Origin: Prorocentrum cordatum | Lineage: Eukaryota > Sar > Dinophyceae > Prorocentrales > Prorocentraceae | Assembly (NCBI GenBank): GCA_963575745.1 | Contig: CAUYUJ010017826.1 | Coordinates: forward strand, 166,552 to 230,551 | Direction: 5' to 3' | Length of the DNA: 64,000 nucleotides | Shown here: positions 1 to 11,074 of the stretch, piece by piece | Layout of the letters: each line of letters begins with the position of its first letter | Numbering within the stretch: position 1 is the first letter of the stretch | The notes under the pieces: model-generated | The model's input: only the letters and a program-made list of their open reading frames with translations | Told to the model about the DNA's origin: nothing | Database searches by the model: none | Translations under genes and position numbers: made by a program

Positions 1-275
1 TAGTAGCCGTAGTCGTAGTGGTAGTAGTAGCCGTCGTAGTAGTAGTAGTAGCAGTAGTAGTAGTTGTAGTAGTAGTAGTCGTAGTAGTAGTAATAGTAGA
101 AGTAGTAGCAGTAGTGGTAGTAGCCGTAGTAGTTGGAGCAGATGCAGCAGCAGTAGTAGAAGTAGTAGTAGTAGTAGTAGTAGTCGTCGTAGTAGTAGTA
201 GTAGTAGTAGTAATAGTAATATCTGTAGTAGTAATACTCGTCGTCGTAGTAGTAGTAGTAGTAGTGGTAGTAGTG

Positions 276-309
<34 letters not shown>

Positions 310-398
310 AAGAAGTAGAAGTAGTAGTAGTAGTAATAATTATTATTTGCAGTAGTAGTAGCAGTAGTAGTAGGAATCATTGTTGTCGTCGTTGTTGC
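1..398. repeat. (TAG)n trinucleotide microsatellite
   Basis: About 400 bp of TAG/GTA units with scattered substitutions (CCG, GGT, AGC, AAT). It starts at the window edge, so the true array may be longer. The valine-rich reading frame across it is a by-product of the repeat. Confidence 0.97.
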
Positions 399-830
399 GT
401 GGTGGGTGTCGCGGCGCAGAGAAATTCATTACCCGCTATTGGTGGGACCCCAGTCCTACAATAAGGCCGCCGGCAAAATATCTAGTTATTCTTTTTGGGG
501 GGTTCGAAGAGTTATCGTGAAAACCGTGTTCGAAACGCCCGTGTTGAGAAGCTGCGTTTTTGTTCAGCGTGTTCGCCCACGTGTGTGGTGAACGTGTCGC
601 GCCGAACGCACGTCTCCAGTCTCCGTGTTGAGCCCCGTGCCAACACGCTACGGGTTGCGTGTTGCGTGTCGAGGCGGCCAAGTCGAGGAGGACGGACAGG
701 GTTGGCGAAGATCACAGGGGAGGGTCGAGGGGAGAAATGGGAGGGGAAGGAGGAAAAGGAGAAGGATGACCAGCGTAAACCCAAGACGCTCCAGCGATGT
801 TGCGCTCCACCGGAAGACAAGCATCTAAGA
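399..830. other. Unassigned sequence
   Basis: Not a simple repeat. Short frames exist on both strands, but none has recognisable domains or resembles another part of the window. I see no gene here. Confidence 0.5.
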
Positions 831-1310
831 ATCTTCGATCGCGTTAGAGCACCATTCCTGCGGCTTCACCGCCGCGAATCAACGTGACTGGTGCGTCCTG
901 ACAATCCCACATCGTGCCGCACCACCATTCCTGGGATCTCAGCACAGCGAATCAACGTGATTGTTGCGCGCTGTCAATCCTAAATCGAGCCAGATCACCA
1001 TTCCTGGGATTTCAAGCACACGAGTCCTCGACACGGCTACAAACTTGTAATGCGAATGTGCGCGGTGTAAATGCGAGAGCTTCATTTTGAAAAGGAGCCG
1101 CCCTCAATTCCTGAAGCTGCTGCGAATGTTAAAGACGAGTGAACGCGGCGCTGAGGCGAAAGCCACATTGTGAAAACGGGCCGCCCTCCATGTTCGAAGG
1201 TGTTATTAATTGCAGTCTTCAAGATCATACATGGTAAGGACGTCTCATGCGAAACCCCCGGCCCGCCCTACCAACACGTCTAGGGATACGACAAGCAGGA
1301 GCTATACAAA
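831..1310 (-). repeat. Composite dispersed repeat R1, copy A (minus orientation)
   Basis: Read on the minus strand, this segment matches 55060-55630 on the plus strand. It holds three parts in the same order. The first is a block with GGTAGGGCGGGC and TTTCGC-TGAGA. The second is ~70-85-bp units with GGAGGGCGGCTCCTTTTCA. The third is ~65-70-bp units with CAGGAATGGTG and TCACGTTGATTCGC. The two loci are >54 kb apart and inverted relative to each other. Confidence 0.85.
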
Positions 1311-1317
1311 CACACAG

Positions 1318-1345
1318 ATGCATATATATATATACATGCCTATAG
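1318..1345. repeat. (TA)n dinucleotide tract
   Basis: A short run of alternating TA at the edge of repeat R1, followed by a TGT-rich stretch. Confidence 0.85.
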
Positions 1346-1390
1346 ATGTCTGTGCATATCTGTGTATACTTGTTGATCCGGAAATGGGAT

Positions 1391-1530
1391 GAGGAGTGGG
1401 ATGGGGGTTAGGAGGAGGAGGCGAGAGGAGGAGGATTGAGGGGTAGGATGAGGAAGATGAGGATGGGGAGTGAGGGGGAGGAGGAGAAGGAATAGGAGGG
1501 GGGAGGAGGAGGTAGGAGGAGCCCTGCACC
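1391..1530. repeat. GGA/GAGGAGG purine tract
   Basis: About 140 bp of almost pure purine made of GGA, GGAT and GGAGGAGG blocks. The next ~170 bp (1570-1740) is rich in GGATGT and TGTGTTTG. No coding signal is seen. Confidence 0.85.
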
Positions 1531-1744
1531 TGCAGCTTCCGCCCCCTCCGGAAGGTGCGGAAGGTGCGGAATGTGATGTGATTTTGGATGTGTTTGTGGA
1601 TGCCTTCGGATGTCTTGGATGTCTGTGTATGTTTGTACACGTCTTTGCTCATGTCGGTAACTGACGTAATAAGGTAACTCGACTCTGGGTTGTGGTTGGC
1701 GCTCCTGGGCGTGTACATGCGTGTTGGTGCTGGTGGTTGTGTGA

Positions 1745-1843
1745 TAGATGGTGCTGGTGTTGTTGTATTCGCTGTGGGCGGCGATGAGGATGATGCCGCT
1801 TATGGCGACCGTGGCCATTATGTGCGCTTGCGAACGGGATGCC

Positions 1844-1883
<40 letters not shown>

Positions 1884-3042
1884 TTAATGACGATGCTGAT
1901 GCTGATGCTGATGATGATGCTGCTGGCGATGCTTCTGATAATGATGATGATACTAGTGGTGCTAGTGGTGGTGATGCTAATGATGATGATGATGATGGTG
2001 ACGATGGCGACGGCGATAACGATGCTGACGGCGAAGTTGATGTTTATGATGCTGATGTTGACGGCATTTGTGATGATGATGATGATGATGATGAGAGTGA
2101 TGATGATGATGGTGATGATGGTGATGGTGTTGCTTATGATGATGATGCTGATGGTGCTGGTGATGATAATGCTGCTGATGATGATGGTGGCGGTGGTGGT
2201 AGTGATGATGATGATGGTGATGATGTTGATGGTGATAATGATGGTGACTTTAGCGACGGTGATGTCGGTGGTGACGGCGGGGATGATGAGTATGATGATG
2301 ATGACGATGATCACGATGGTGACGATGATGCTGGAGATGCTGATGCTGCTGATGATGGTGGTGGTGTTGGTGGTGCAATGATGATGGTGGTGATGGGAAC
2401 GGTGATGATGATGATGTTGATGCGGATGATGATGGGGACGGTGATGGTGATGCTGATGCTGATGATGATGGCGGCGGTGTTGGTATTGATGACGATGGTG
2501 GTGATGATGATGTTGGTGGCGACGGTGATGATGACGATAGCGAGTGTGATGTCGATGGTGACGGCGAAGGTGATGCGTATGATGATCCTGGTGACGATGC
2601 TGATGATGATGGTGCCGACGACGCTGGAGATGATGATAGTGACGCTGCTGCTGATGATGATGCTGGTGGTGGTGTTGGTTATGATGATGATGGTGATGAT
2701 GACGGTGATTGTGATGGTGATGGTGATGGTGATGGTGATGTTGATGATGATGACGATGTCGACGGTGATGGCGATGGTGATGGCGAGTAGAATGATTCGC
2801 ATGATGATGACGAGGTTGATGATGTCGAAGACGATGATGATGGTGATGATGATGATGGTGGTGAGGATGGGGATGAGGATGATGGCGACACTGAGGATGG
2901 TGATGATGTGGTTGGCGATGACGCCTGATGGGCGTAAGAATTAGTATGCGGATGGGCGCGACGGCGATGGCAACCGCGATAATGACATAGCGGCGATGCC
3001 TGCGATGAGACAATAGCGATGATGCCGATGATCCTGGTGCTA

Positions 3043-3093
<51 letters not shown>

Positions 3094-3095
3094 CC
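1745..3095. repeat. Long degenerate (GAT)n array
   Basis: About 1.35 kb of GAT/ATG trinucleotides with many single-base variants (GCT, GGT, GAC). There is a less regular interruption at ~2935-3035, then a pure run to ~3095. It gives Asp-rich, Met-rich and His/Ile-rich frames on both strands, and I treat all of them as spurious. Confidence 0.95.
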
Positions 3096-3129
3096 GACAG
3101 TGGCGTTGAAATTTACGCTCTGGGTGTGA

Positions 3130-3725
3130 TAGTGAGATGGGTCTCAACCAAGGGGATCCAGTGCACGGGGCTCTGGAAACGGAGAAGCCTGATCAACCGC
3201 TTGAGACATCACCGCACTCTGGGCGCGAACGGCCATATGTCCCCACCTTCCTTGACGTTCCTTGTGGGGTGCTTCAGAGCCACCACTGCTACATCGCGAT
3301 AAGCATGGGGCCCTGGCAAGAGACACGCCTGGTCGACCAAACACGCAAACAGCGTGAAACATCACCGCAATCTGATTGCGAACGGGCACATGTCCCCGAG
3401 CCTCTTCCCTGGTGGGCTCAAACGCAGTGCCTGCGCAAACTTGTGACACCACCATCTGTGCGCGAAAGCTCAAATATCCCCACTTTCGCTGCTCCTCCAT
3501 AGAGTGCTCAAGCCACGCCTGCGCCATCGCGGTGGGCATGGTGCCCCAGTTGTACGAGTGGCGCGTGTGTAAGTCTGAATCTGGTTTGGTTGAGTATGCG
3601 TTGGTCTGAGTGAGGATTCATTGGGCTGTGAATACGTCAGGGTTCTAGTGAGTCTGAGTTTGAGTGATCTGAGCGCGATAATCCTGAGTGGGGGCGCCTC
3701 CAAGTGTGAGTGAGTATGAGTAGGC
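3130..3725. repeat. Low-copy degenerate repeats (GANACATCACCGC and GAGT-rich)
   Basis: A segment containing GA(G/A)ACATCACCGCA, followed by GCGAACGG and ATGTCCCC, occurs near 3204 and 3357, with a weaker third copy near 3443. From ~3570 to 3725 the sequence is rich in GAGT and CTGAGT, resembling a decayed version of the 16-bp minisatellite at 58.45 kb. Confidence 0.5.
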
Positions 3726-4134
3726 GCTGTAATCAATCTATATGAGCAAGAAATAGAGCGCGTTGGATCTCAAGGCCCGCTGACTTAGCCGAGCCACCTG
3801 CTTCGATCCCACAAAACTTCGCAATGTGAAGCACCATGCAAAATTGCAACGAATACGAGAAACTGGGCCCCCGCCTATACAGCACAACGTCGTTCACATG
3901 AAAACGAGAGGGAATTCACTGCATCCCCACGTCGCTGGAAAAGAATACAAGACTGCAGTCAAGGTGTTAAGTTAAACAGCGAAGACAACAGACGCTTCGC
4001 GTAGCTCCCATGACATCGGCATGGGATTTGCTAGAAACAGGATGACACAACACATGCTGAGCAGCAGAAGGTCAAGTTCTCACCGCTTCCAAACACGAGA
4101 CAGGGTCCATTTCAGGTTCAAACAAACATACAAG
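3726..4134. other. Unassigned unique-looking sequence
   Basis: Mixed composition, with no repeat, open frame or motif that I recognise. Confidence 0.45.
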
Positions 4135-4515
4135 ACGTCTGTCGTTGTCTGCGCGTATCTGTGAATTGTCAGCGTTTGCCTGTGGATGTCGGTGTTTGTA
4201 TTTGTTTGTCTGCGGATGTCTGTCTTTTATGTGTGCTTGCGCTGTGTCCGTGGATGTATGTGTTGTCGTTGTTTTGTCTGCGGATGTACTTAGTTTGTCG
4301 TTAGGTGTCTGCGCTGTGTCTGCGTTTGTCTGTGGACGCCGTTGATTGTCCGCGTTTGTCTGTGGATGTCAGTGTGTTGTCGTTGTGTTGTCGTTGGATG
4401 TCTGTGTTTATCTTTGTGTGTCTGCCTTTGTCTGCGGTTGTCTTGTTTGCCTGTGTGCGTGTCTGTGTTTGTCTGCTGATGCGTTTGTTTGTTTGTTTGT
4501 GTGTGTGTTTGTTTT
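4135..4515. repeat. TGTCTG(C/T)G-type minisatellite
   Basis: About 380 bp built from short variants of TGTCTGTG, TGTTTGTC and GCGGATG. The Cys/Val/Leu-rich frames come from the repeat and do not look like a secreted protein. Confidence 0.88.
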
Positions 4516-4539
4516 CCCGAGGGCGGCTGGGATTCAGTT

Positions 4540-5280
4540 AGGTTTCGGAGCGGAAGCTAAGACATGTCTTAGTTGAGTTGTAGGTTTCGGGACCAAGACT
4601 AAGCCATATCTTTGCGATGGGCCCGACACATAGGACATGTCTGAGTTCTGGGTCCGCCAATGAAGATATACCCAAGACATGTCCTAGTCTTGGGCCCGAA
4701 ACGAAGACACCATTAGGACATGCTGCATTCTGGGCCCGAAAATCGAAACGTACTCGCTTTCAGCCCGCCTTAGTTTTGGACCCGGAAGTTCAGATAAAAC
4801 TAAGACAGGTCTTAGGTGCCAGGCCCGAATATTAAGACTAGTGTTAGTTGTCGGCCCACAAGTTAGGACTGAACGAACACATGCCTTAGTCTGTGGCCCG
4901 GCAATTAGGACATGGCCTAGTTCTGGGCCCGTAAACTAAGACTTGTACCAGTGCCAAGCCCGAAAACTAAAGTATGTCTTATTTCTCGCCCCGTAGGGTA
5001 GGACAACACTAACACATGTCTTAGTTTTGGTCCCGAAGGTTGCGACATAATTAAAACGCATGTTTGCCTTCGGGCCCAAGGACATGTCTTCGTTTTGGGC
5101 CCGAAAAGTCAACTGTGTCTTTATGCCGTGGCACGACAACTAAGATGCGTTTTTTATTGCTGTCTCCGAAAGCCAAGACATGTCTCATTATCCCGGCCCG
5201 AAAACCGAGACATGTTTTAGTGGCGGGTCCGAAATTTAAGACATGTCTTAGTTGGTGGCCCTATAGCTAAGGCTTCGGGT
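4540..5280. repeat. Array of palindromic AAGACATGTCTT / GGGCCCG units
   Basis: About 15 or more degenerate units of roughly 40-60 bp. Each combines the self-complementary AAGACATGTCTT (or a variant such as ACTAAGACATGTCTTAGT) with T(C/T)GGGCCCGAAA, itself centred on the palindrome GGGCCC. Good copies of the first palindrome lie near 4558, 4672, 5178 and 5240. No coding content is seen. Confidence 0.9.
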
Positions 5281-5427
5281 CCCGCCCAATGTACTGGTGT
5301 GCGCAGATGCGGCTCAACGGTGAACTGTTCCTGGCCGTGACAGCTGCCGCCGCCGCCCTGAACTCAGCTGGCCCCCGCGTGGCGGCGATCTCGAGGCCGA
5401 ACGACGACATCGATCGATCGGTCATAG

Positions 5428-5577
5428 CTTCGATATCGTCATTCGGTCAAGTCTCGAAAACCAAGGCTCGCCGAAGTCACCGACGAAGTCGAATTCGTGG
5501 ACAGCAGTGAGAGCAGCTACGAAGATCCCGAGACGATCTGCAAGAGCGAGCCCGACACGATCGACGATAGCGACTAA
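5428..5577 (+). CDS. Possible 3'-terminal exon of an unidentified gene
   Basis: A 150-nt frame opens just after a TAG at 5425-5427 and ends at TAA 5575-5577. The product is acidic and Ser-rich, ending in SEPDTIDDSD. The composition looks coding and it is not in a repeat. There is no start codon, so it would need splicing from upstream. No domain is recognised and it may be chance. Confidence 0.25.
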   Translation, partial: LRYRHSVKSRKPRLAEVTDEVEFVDSSESSYEDPETICKSEPDTIDDSD

Positions 5578-5965
5578 AGCGCCTCCATCGGGCGAAAAGT
5601 AGGAATGTTTTGAAATGTCTGGAGCGTGCTGTAAGTCAAAGAATTTGTCGGAAGTGCTGGAAACCCGGTTGAGTTCACCAGAGTTTATTTCGAATCGTGC
5701 GCAAGAGCCTTGAACATTCAGGGGAGTGAGAAGCTCTGGAGTGAGCAGGCGCAGGGAGTAGGAAGGGAGAGCCCGTAGAGATACCGGCCCAGGCCCGCTC
5801 AAAATCGTCCCCTGGACCCAGCCTGGGGTCCAGCCGTGGCGACGAGAAGCCCCCCGGAGGCACCTGGCCCTCCGAAGACCCGGGCGCGGGGAGACCAGGC
5901 CCCTGCGCCGAGGCTCTACGGGCGGAGCTCTGGGTGCGGGCCCAGAGAGCCGATGTTCTGATTGC
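5578..5965. other. Unassigned GC-rich sequence
   Basis: No repeat or gene recognised. It leads into the TCC microsatellite. Confidence 0.4.
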
Positions 5966-6063
5966 TTCCTCCTCCTCCTCCCCCTCCTCCCCCTCCTCCT
6001 CCTCCTCCTCCTCCTCCTCCTCCTCCTCCTCCTCCTCCTCCTCCTCCTCCTCCTCCTCCTCCC
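5966..6063. repeat. (TCC)n trinucleotide microsatellite
   Basis: About 98 bp of almost pure TCC/CTC. It produces Ser-, Pro-, Glu- or Gly-homopolymer frames on both strands, all of which I regard as artefacts. Confidence 0.97.
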
Positions 6064-6204
6064 CCGTGCCCGGCCGCTGGAAGTTCAGACCCGGTCGTTT
6101 CATCCGAGTCGTTTTTTGACGCTACCAGGGGCCGAAAGTTGCGAAAAATTTGCGTTGTTATATTTGTCAACAGGAGTTCTGGGGGGACCCCGCCCCGCGC
6201 CCAG

Positions 6205-6345
6205 GCGCCGATGCATCGCAGATGCGGCTTGGTGTGGAGACAGATTCTCTCCACGCCGACGGCGCTGGTGCACCGTCGCCTTCGCCGATGCATCGGCGAG
6301 GCATCGGCGAACGCACCGGCGATGCATCGGCGGTGCGGCGCGGTC
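6205..6345. repeat. Cluster of CGATGCATCG palindromes
   Basis: GATGCATC recurs at least three times. One copy lies in a perfect 16-bp palindrome, CGCCGATGCATCGGCG, at 6283-6298, and another in a near-palindrome at ~6314-6337. GCATCGGCGA half-units lie between them. Confidence 0.75.
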
Positions 6346-6734
6346 CTCGGACCCCGCGGCCTCGGACCCCGCGCGGGACGCCTCCACAGAGGCCCCGCCC
6401 CGCGCCCAGGCTCCATGGGCGGCTGCGCCCGCGCGGGCGGCAGCGCGCCGCGCTCGGGCTCCGGGTCGCTGCCGCCCGTCGGCCACGGGCCGCTGCGCGG
6501 GGCCGAGAGCCCGCGCTCGGGGACGAAAAGGGGCCGCCGTGCCCGAGGCGTCGACTGGCTGTGTTCGCAGATCTCTGACGAGATGATCGTAGGGGAGGCT
6601 CGAAGTTCGAGGTTTGCGGCCGTCTTCGTCAGTTCGCGGCGGTTCCCCAGCCCCTCGGGATGCCTTCCAGCGGCTGCGCCTCGCCCAGTATTTCTTGGGG
6701 GTGCTCAGATCGTCCCGAACGGTAGCCGGAGACC
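6346..6734. other. Very GC-rich unassigned sequence
   Basis: All frames stay open because stop codons are rare at this composition. No domain is recognised and I see no supportable gene. Confidence 0.4.
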
Positions 6735-6925
6735 CGAGGTACAGTCGGACCGAGGTATAAGTTCGAGGTCGTTTCGGGGAGGGTACCCTGGTGTTCTTCG
6801 TGTCTGTTGGATGTTCTTGTGCATCCTGGGGAGGGTACCCCTGGATGTTCTGTTCGTTTGCGCCGACGGAGGGTCTCATGTTCTTGAAGGATGCTCTCCT
6901 GGCCGAGGTCCAACTGTGTGACCCG
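6735..6925 (+). repeat. Dispersed repeat R2, copy A
   Basis: About 190 bp matching 52551-52735 in the same orientation. Shared landmarks in order are CGGACCGAGGT, GGTACCCT-GTGTTCTT, TTGTGCATCCTGGGG, TGGATGTTCTG and CCGACGGAGGGTCTC. It is internally duplicated: GGTACCC(T)GG-TGTTCT occurs twice. Confidence 0.88.
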
Positions 6926-7904
6926 AAAGCCGCACGACGACTCGACCCCTGCGGGTCTGGGGATGACGAGTTGCGACAGCGGTACTTGGCCTTCGGAGAG
7001 TCCCCTCGTCGCCATGGGGCTGACCGCAGCTCGGAAAACTGGTGCGTCTGGACTGTTGGGAGGGGCCCAGGGACCGATTCCGAGCTGCCGTGAACTCAGC
7101 TCGCCCTGCCACGAACGATGCTGCAACCCAGGCGTCTTGTCTTAGACGTCGGCCGCCAGGCGCCGCTCTTGGGCCGCGGGGCCATCAGAAATGGCTGGGG
7201 CCACCTCCGGGGGAGGGGGCGGGACCTCCCTGGGGCCGCGCATTGAGAAAGTATGTCCTCGGATGTCTGGGCCCCGGCCTTCTCCTGGCCATCCTATCGA
7301 GTTTTGGGCCTTCGCTTTGCATTCTGAGGGGCAGCGTCAAAAGGGGGTCCACCCCGACCATGGGGCCGAGAGCAGAGCAGGGGAAAAAGGCGCCTGGCCT
7401 GTGGAGTTGGGTTTATTTCTGTCGGAGGTTGATCGAACCCTGCCAAGCCGAGGAGCAAGTTGCCCTTTCTCGATTCTCGACGGGGCGCGGCGGTCGCATT
7501 CTATTACGGGCCTGCGCCCGCCAGGTCTGGTCCCTGGTCGTTTTGCCTCAGCGTTGTGTTGCTGAAGGATGTCTGTCCACCCCCTCGAGTTGGGTCCTCG
7601 CTTCGGATCTGTTTGAACCCGCAGCGCCGCGCGTCGGGCTTTTGCGTTGCGCGGATTTGGGCTGCGTGGGCCGTAACGTCTGACCAGTCAAGTCACGATC
7701 CTCAGAAACCCAAAACAAATCGGAGGTGGCGGAGCGGTTAAAGCAGCAGGTTCTGACAACCGCAGATAGCAGACAACAGTGCGAGAGCGATGATGTAGGG
7801 AACAGACGAAGCGCTCGTGAGCTCATGCTCGAACCTCCACATCTCCTCCGCTATATGCTCACTGTCTCATCACATATCTCCTCAAGTAGCAGCGTTGCGC
7901 CGCC
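6926..7904. other. Unassigned GC-rich sequence
   Basis: No gene or repeat family recognised. A tRNA-like 5' half at ~7722-7745 was considered and rejected. Confidence 0.4.
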
Positions 7905-8665
7905 GTGCATCGAACAGATTGCATGGTGCCGCCCCGCCTATTTGGGCACCTCCCTCACACCTTTCGTGGCCCATAGGGAGCTCCACCGAGGGTCGCATTG
8001 GGACAGATCGCATGACGCCGCACCACCCATTTCGGAACACCCCTCACACGCATCGTGGCCCCATTCAGAGCTCCACCGAGAGTCTCAAGGGGACGGTTCG
8101 CATGGCGCCGCTGCGCGCTGCGCCTATCGGCACACCCCTCACTCGGTCCGTGGCCCCGTAGGGAGCTACACCGATGGTCCCAGAGGGACAGATCGCATGG
8201 TGCCGCCGCGTTATTTCGGCACACGACTCACATGTTTCGTGGCCCGATGGGAAGCCCCACCGAAGGCCCTTCTGGCAGGGGTCGCAAGCCGGTTCGCCCA
8301 TTTCGGCACACCTCTCACACGCTTCATGGCCCCATAGGGAGCTCCACCTAAGGCCCTTCTGGCAGGGGTTCCATGCCGCCCCGCCCATTTCGGCACACCT
8401 CTCACACGCTTCGTAGCCCCGTGAGGGGGCTCCACCGACCGCCGTGCAGCCGAGTTCGGCACGCCCCTCACACCCATCGTGGCCCCATAGGGAGCTCCAC
8501 CAAAGGCCGCAGTGGCGGTGACCTGCTGCCGCCCCCGCCTCTTTCGCACATCCATTGCACGCTTCGCGGCCACATGGGTAGCTCCACCGAGAAGCCCCCA
8601 GCGGCGCTGGCCACCGCCCATTCTGGCACACCCGTCACACATTTCGTAGCCCCATCGTCCTCCTC
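7905..8665. repeat. ~88-bp satellite array S1
   Basis: About nine tandem monomers. The recurring CCATAGGGAGCTCCACC block ends near 7980, 8070, 8165, 8254, 8341, 8429, 8494 and 8581, so most spacings are 87-95 bp, with one short monomer of ~65 bp. A typical monomer holds TTTCGGCACACC-CTCACACGCTTCGTGGCCCC followed by GGGAGCTCCACCGA. Its core is the reverse complement of the S2 array core at 35.3-36.2 kb. Confidence 0.92.
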
Positions 8666-9366
8666 GTCCTTCCTGTCACCTGCCCTGCGGCGCCCACACC
8701 TCCCCCAGGGACCATCAAAGTTCGATCCCCTAGCCCTGAGATCCGGGCGTTGCAATTTTGTTCACACCGGGCGTTTTCGCTTATTTGCGGGACCGGGGGC
8801 ACAGATCGATCCGGTTCCAAAAATGACGCAGAAAGACGGGGTCAGGAGCTCCGGTCGCTATTTTTCGTGATGTTGCATTTTTTTGCAACGTCGGATCTCA
8901 GGGAGAGGAATTGGTCGAGACCTCTAAGGCACGCGACTTGGAACGATCAATCCGTCGGAGGTCCAGGGAGCCTGTGAGTGCGCACTTTTCGCCATCCGCG
9001 GCAATGGCATCGTCGTCTGGTCAGCGAGCAGCGGAGAGCGCCAACTCAAACGGCAGTCGCCCGTGTGCTGTTCACGCTCAGGCCAGAGCAGGGCCAAGTT
9101 TGCGGTTGCGCCCAGAGAGCCAGCGTAAGGAGAAAGCGTCCAGAGGGAGATGGGGTCATGAGTTGTTTTGCCGTTTTGTTCCGCCTCCCTGGGCCTCTCC
9201 CCAGCCCCAGGACCGCCAAAAAGGACAATTGGGGAAGCCCTACGTGGCGCGCCTGCTTCCCCCATATGGACCCCAGGCCTGATGCTGACGGCAGCCTCCA
9301 GACACGGCGCAGGCTGGCATGCCCAGGCCCCCAGGGGCGGGCAGCGCCCGCAGGGGCGCTCCCCGC
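8666..9366. other. Unassigned sequence
   Basis: Unique-looking, with no motif or gene that I can support. Confidence 0.4.
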
Positions 9367-9543
<177 letters not shown>

Positions 9544-10530
9544 GAGGGCCTCGAAGGACCACCACTGGGGCAGCCTGGGCTGCCCCACCCCCCCAGGCGG
9601 GCGGGGGGGGGGCGCCCGCGCGCGGCCCGCTGGGGGTCCCTGCCGTCGCTGGCACCCCGCCGGGCCCCCGCTCGGGAGGGGCGTCAGCTCACCGCCTCCC
9701 TGCGAGCCTGGGCGGGGCCGAGCTGCGCAGCTACGCTCTGGGGCCTCGGGCCGGCCGGGCCAGGATGGGCCCTGGGTGGCCCGTGGGTCGGGGCGGGGCG
9801 ATGGAAGTGTGTACGGAAGGAGGCGGGTACAAAGTCCAACAGCAGTTCTTGTTCGTTCTGCACAGTGTTCACTGTTACCAAGGCCGCGGCCGTTGTCCAT
9901 TTGCTCCGTACCCGTTTCGGGCGCCCAAATTGGACGCCCCCAGAGCCCTCGGCCTCTCATCTGCCCGCGCCCTCCGCGCGGCAGGCGCCGCTGCATCGCG
10001 CGGCGCCCGCCAGGCGGAGGCTTCGCGGAGGGTCGAGGTCGAGGGCGGAGGGTGCAGGTCTTGCGACTCGGAGGCTCCCATGTCCCCCAGGCCTGCGTCA
10101 CGACAGGGTGCCCTGCGGCCAGTCCGTTCGCGGTGTCGGCGTCCGTCGGCCGCTTTCAGGCAAGCGCTGCCGTGACGAGAAGCAGCTGCCCTGGAAATGG
10201 TGTCGAGAGGCCTGTGGCCCCGCGCATATAATTCATAACGTCGGATGTCTGGACCTAGACGTTCAGACCTCAGTTGCGTAGATTAGCCGAAGGATACCAG
10301 ACTCGAGGGGATTACCAGAGAGAGACAGAGAGAGAGAGAGAGAGCAACGGAGAGACCAATCTTGAAGCGTGGACCCTGCTTCGCCTTCGACATCCACCTG
10401 GGGGACGGGACATCAATGACCCATGCACGGCAGGCCCGCGGGCGATGGCGGGGGGAGTGCAGTTCATCTGATGGGCATTCGCCCTTCAGCCCCCACTGAG
10501 CGCACATGCGGCAGCCGTGTACTTGTCGGT
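9544..10530. other. GC-rich unassigned sequence with a short GA tract
   Basis: No gene recognised. A (GA)n tract lies at ~10318-10345. Confidence 0.4.
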
Positions 10531-10947
10531 TCAGCCAGGCAGGTGCAATTCTGGATACCAGCCGTCCTCCTCATAGTTTCGGATCCCGAGATGGTCGGGA
10601 TAAGCAGCCAGCGTCCGCAGCAATCAGCCAGGAACATGCGCATATACTTTTAAAGCACCGCGGGTAATATCACGATCGGCAGCAAAAGCATGGTTGCAGC
10701 GGTTGCATGTACGTTGGGATGATCCGATGACTGCGCCAGGTACCACAGTGTGCTCGGAGATCGGAAGAAGGCACGTGGGACATACCGCGAATTCATCGTT
10801 TATGATCACTATCAGGCTGGAGGGTGGGGCGCTGGGTGAGCAGGCACGGCTGGCCCGTTTCTGTTTTCGTTGTCGTAAGGATGCGGATTGAATCAGGAGG
10901 TAGTCGACGCGCTGAGTACATTTCACCGTTGCATCTGGCCCAGGCAA
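10531..10947 (-). pseudogene. Zinc-ribbon-like coding relic with in-frame TGA
   Basis: The minus-strand frame encodes a segment with two CxxC knuckles (CPTC and CNRC, 22 residues between them), a layout typical of zinc ribbons or fingers. It is followed by FAADRDITRGALKVYAHVPG, and then TGA at 10624-10626. The same frame continues coherently (PDHLGIRNYEEDGWYPELH) to a second TGA at 10531-10533. The region is not a simple repeat and its composition looks coding. Function is unknown. A spliced exon followed by an intron, rather than a pseudogene, is possible. Confidence 0.4.
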
Positions 10948-11074
10948 TCACTAGAGTTTGGATATTGCGAATCATCATCGCGCGTGGCCTCCGTGAATCC
11001 GCATTATTACCCAACGGTCTTGCTGATTGAACCCGCTGCTGCGACGCTCGGTGCCCAACTTTGCCCAACTTCCG

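Noticed and set aside
1748-2944. Asp-rich 398-codon frame that could be a calcium-binding or biomineral protein
   Set aside because: A direct translation of (GAT)n. Overlapping Met-rich and His-rich frames of similar length exist, with no signal peptide or other domain.
5675-6416. Glu-rich and Gly-rich minus-strand frames
   Set aside because: Homopolymer runs produced by the (TCC)n microsatellite, with no supporting flanking domain.
7722-7790. tRNA-like 5' half (TGGCGGAGCGGTTAAAGC resembles an A box)
   Set aside because: No B box (GGTTCRANNCC), no proper acceptor pairing and no 7-nt anticodon loop with T33. It could be a SINE remnant but cannot be shown.
7905-8665. CRISPR array
   Set aside because: The whole ~88-bp monomer repeats without unique spacers, and the context is eukaryotic. 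The same applies to S2 at 35.3-36.2 kb.
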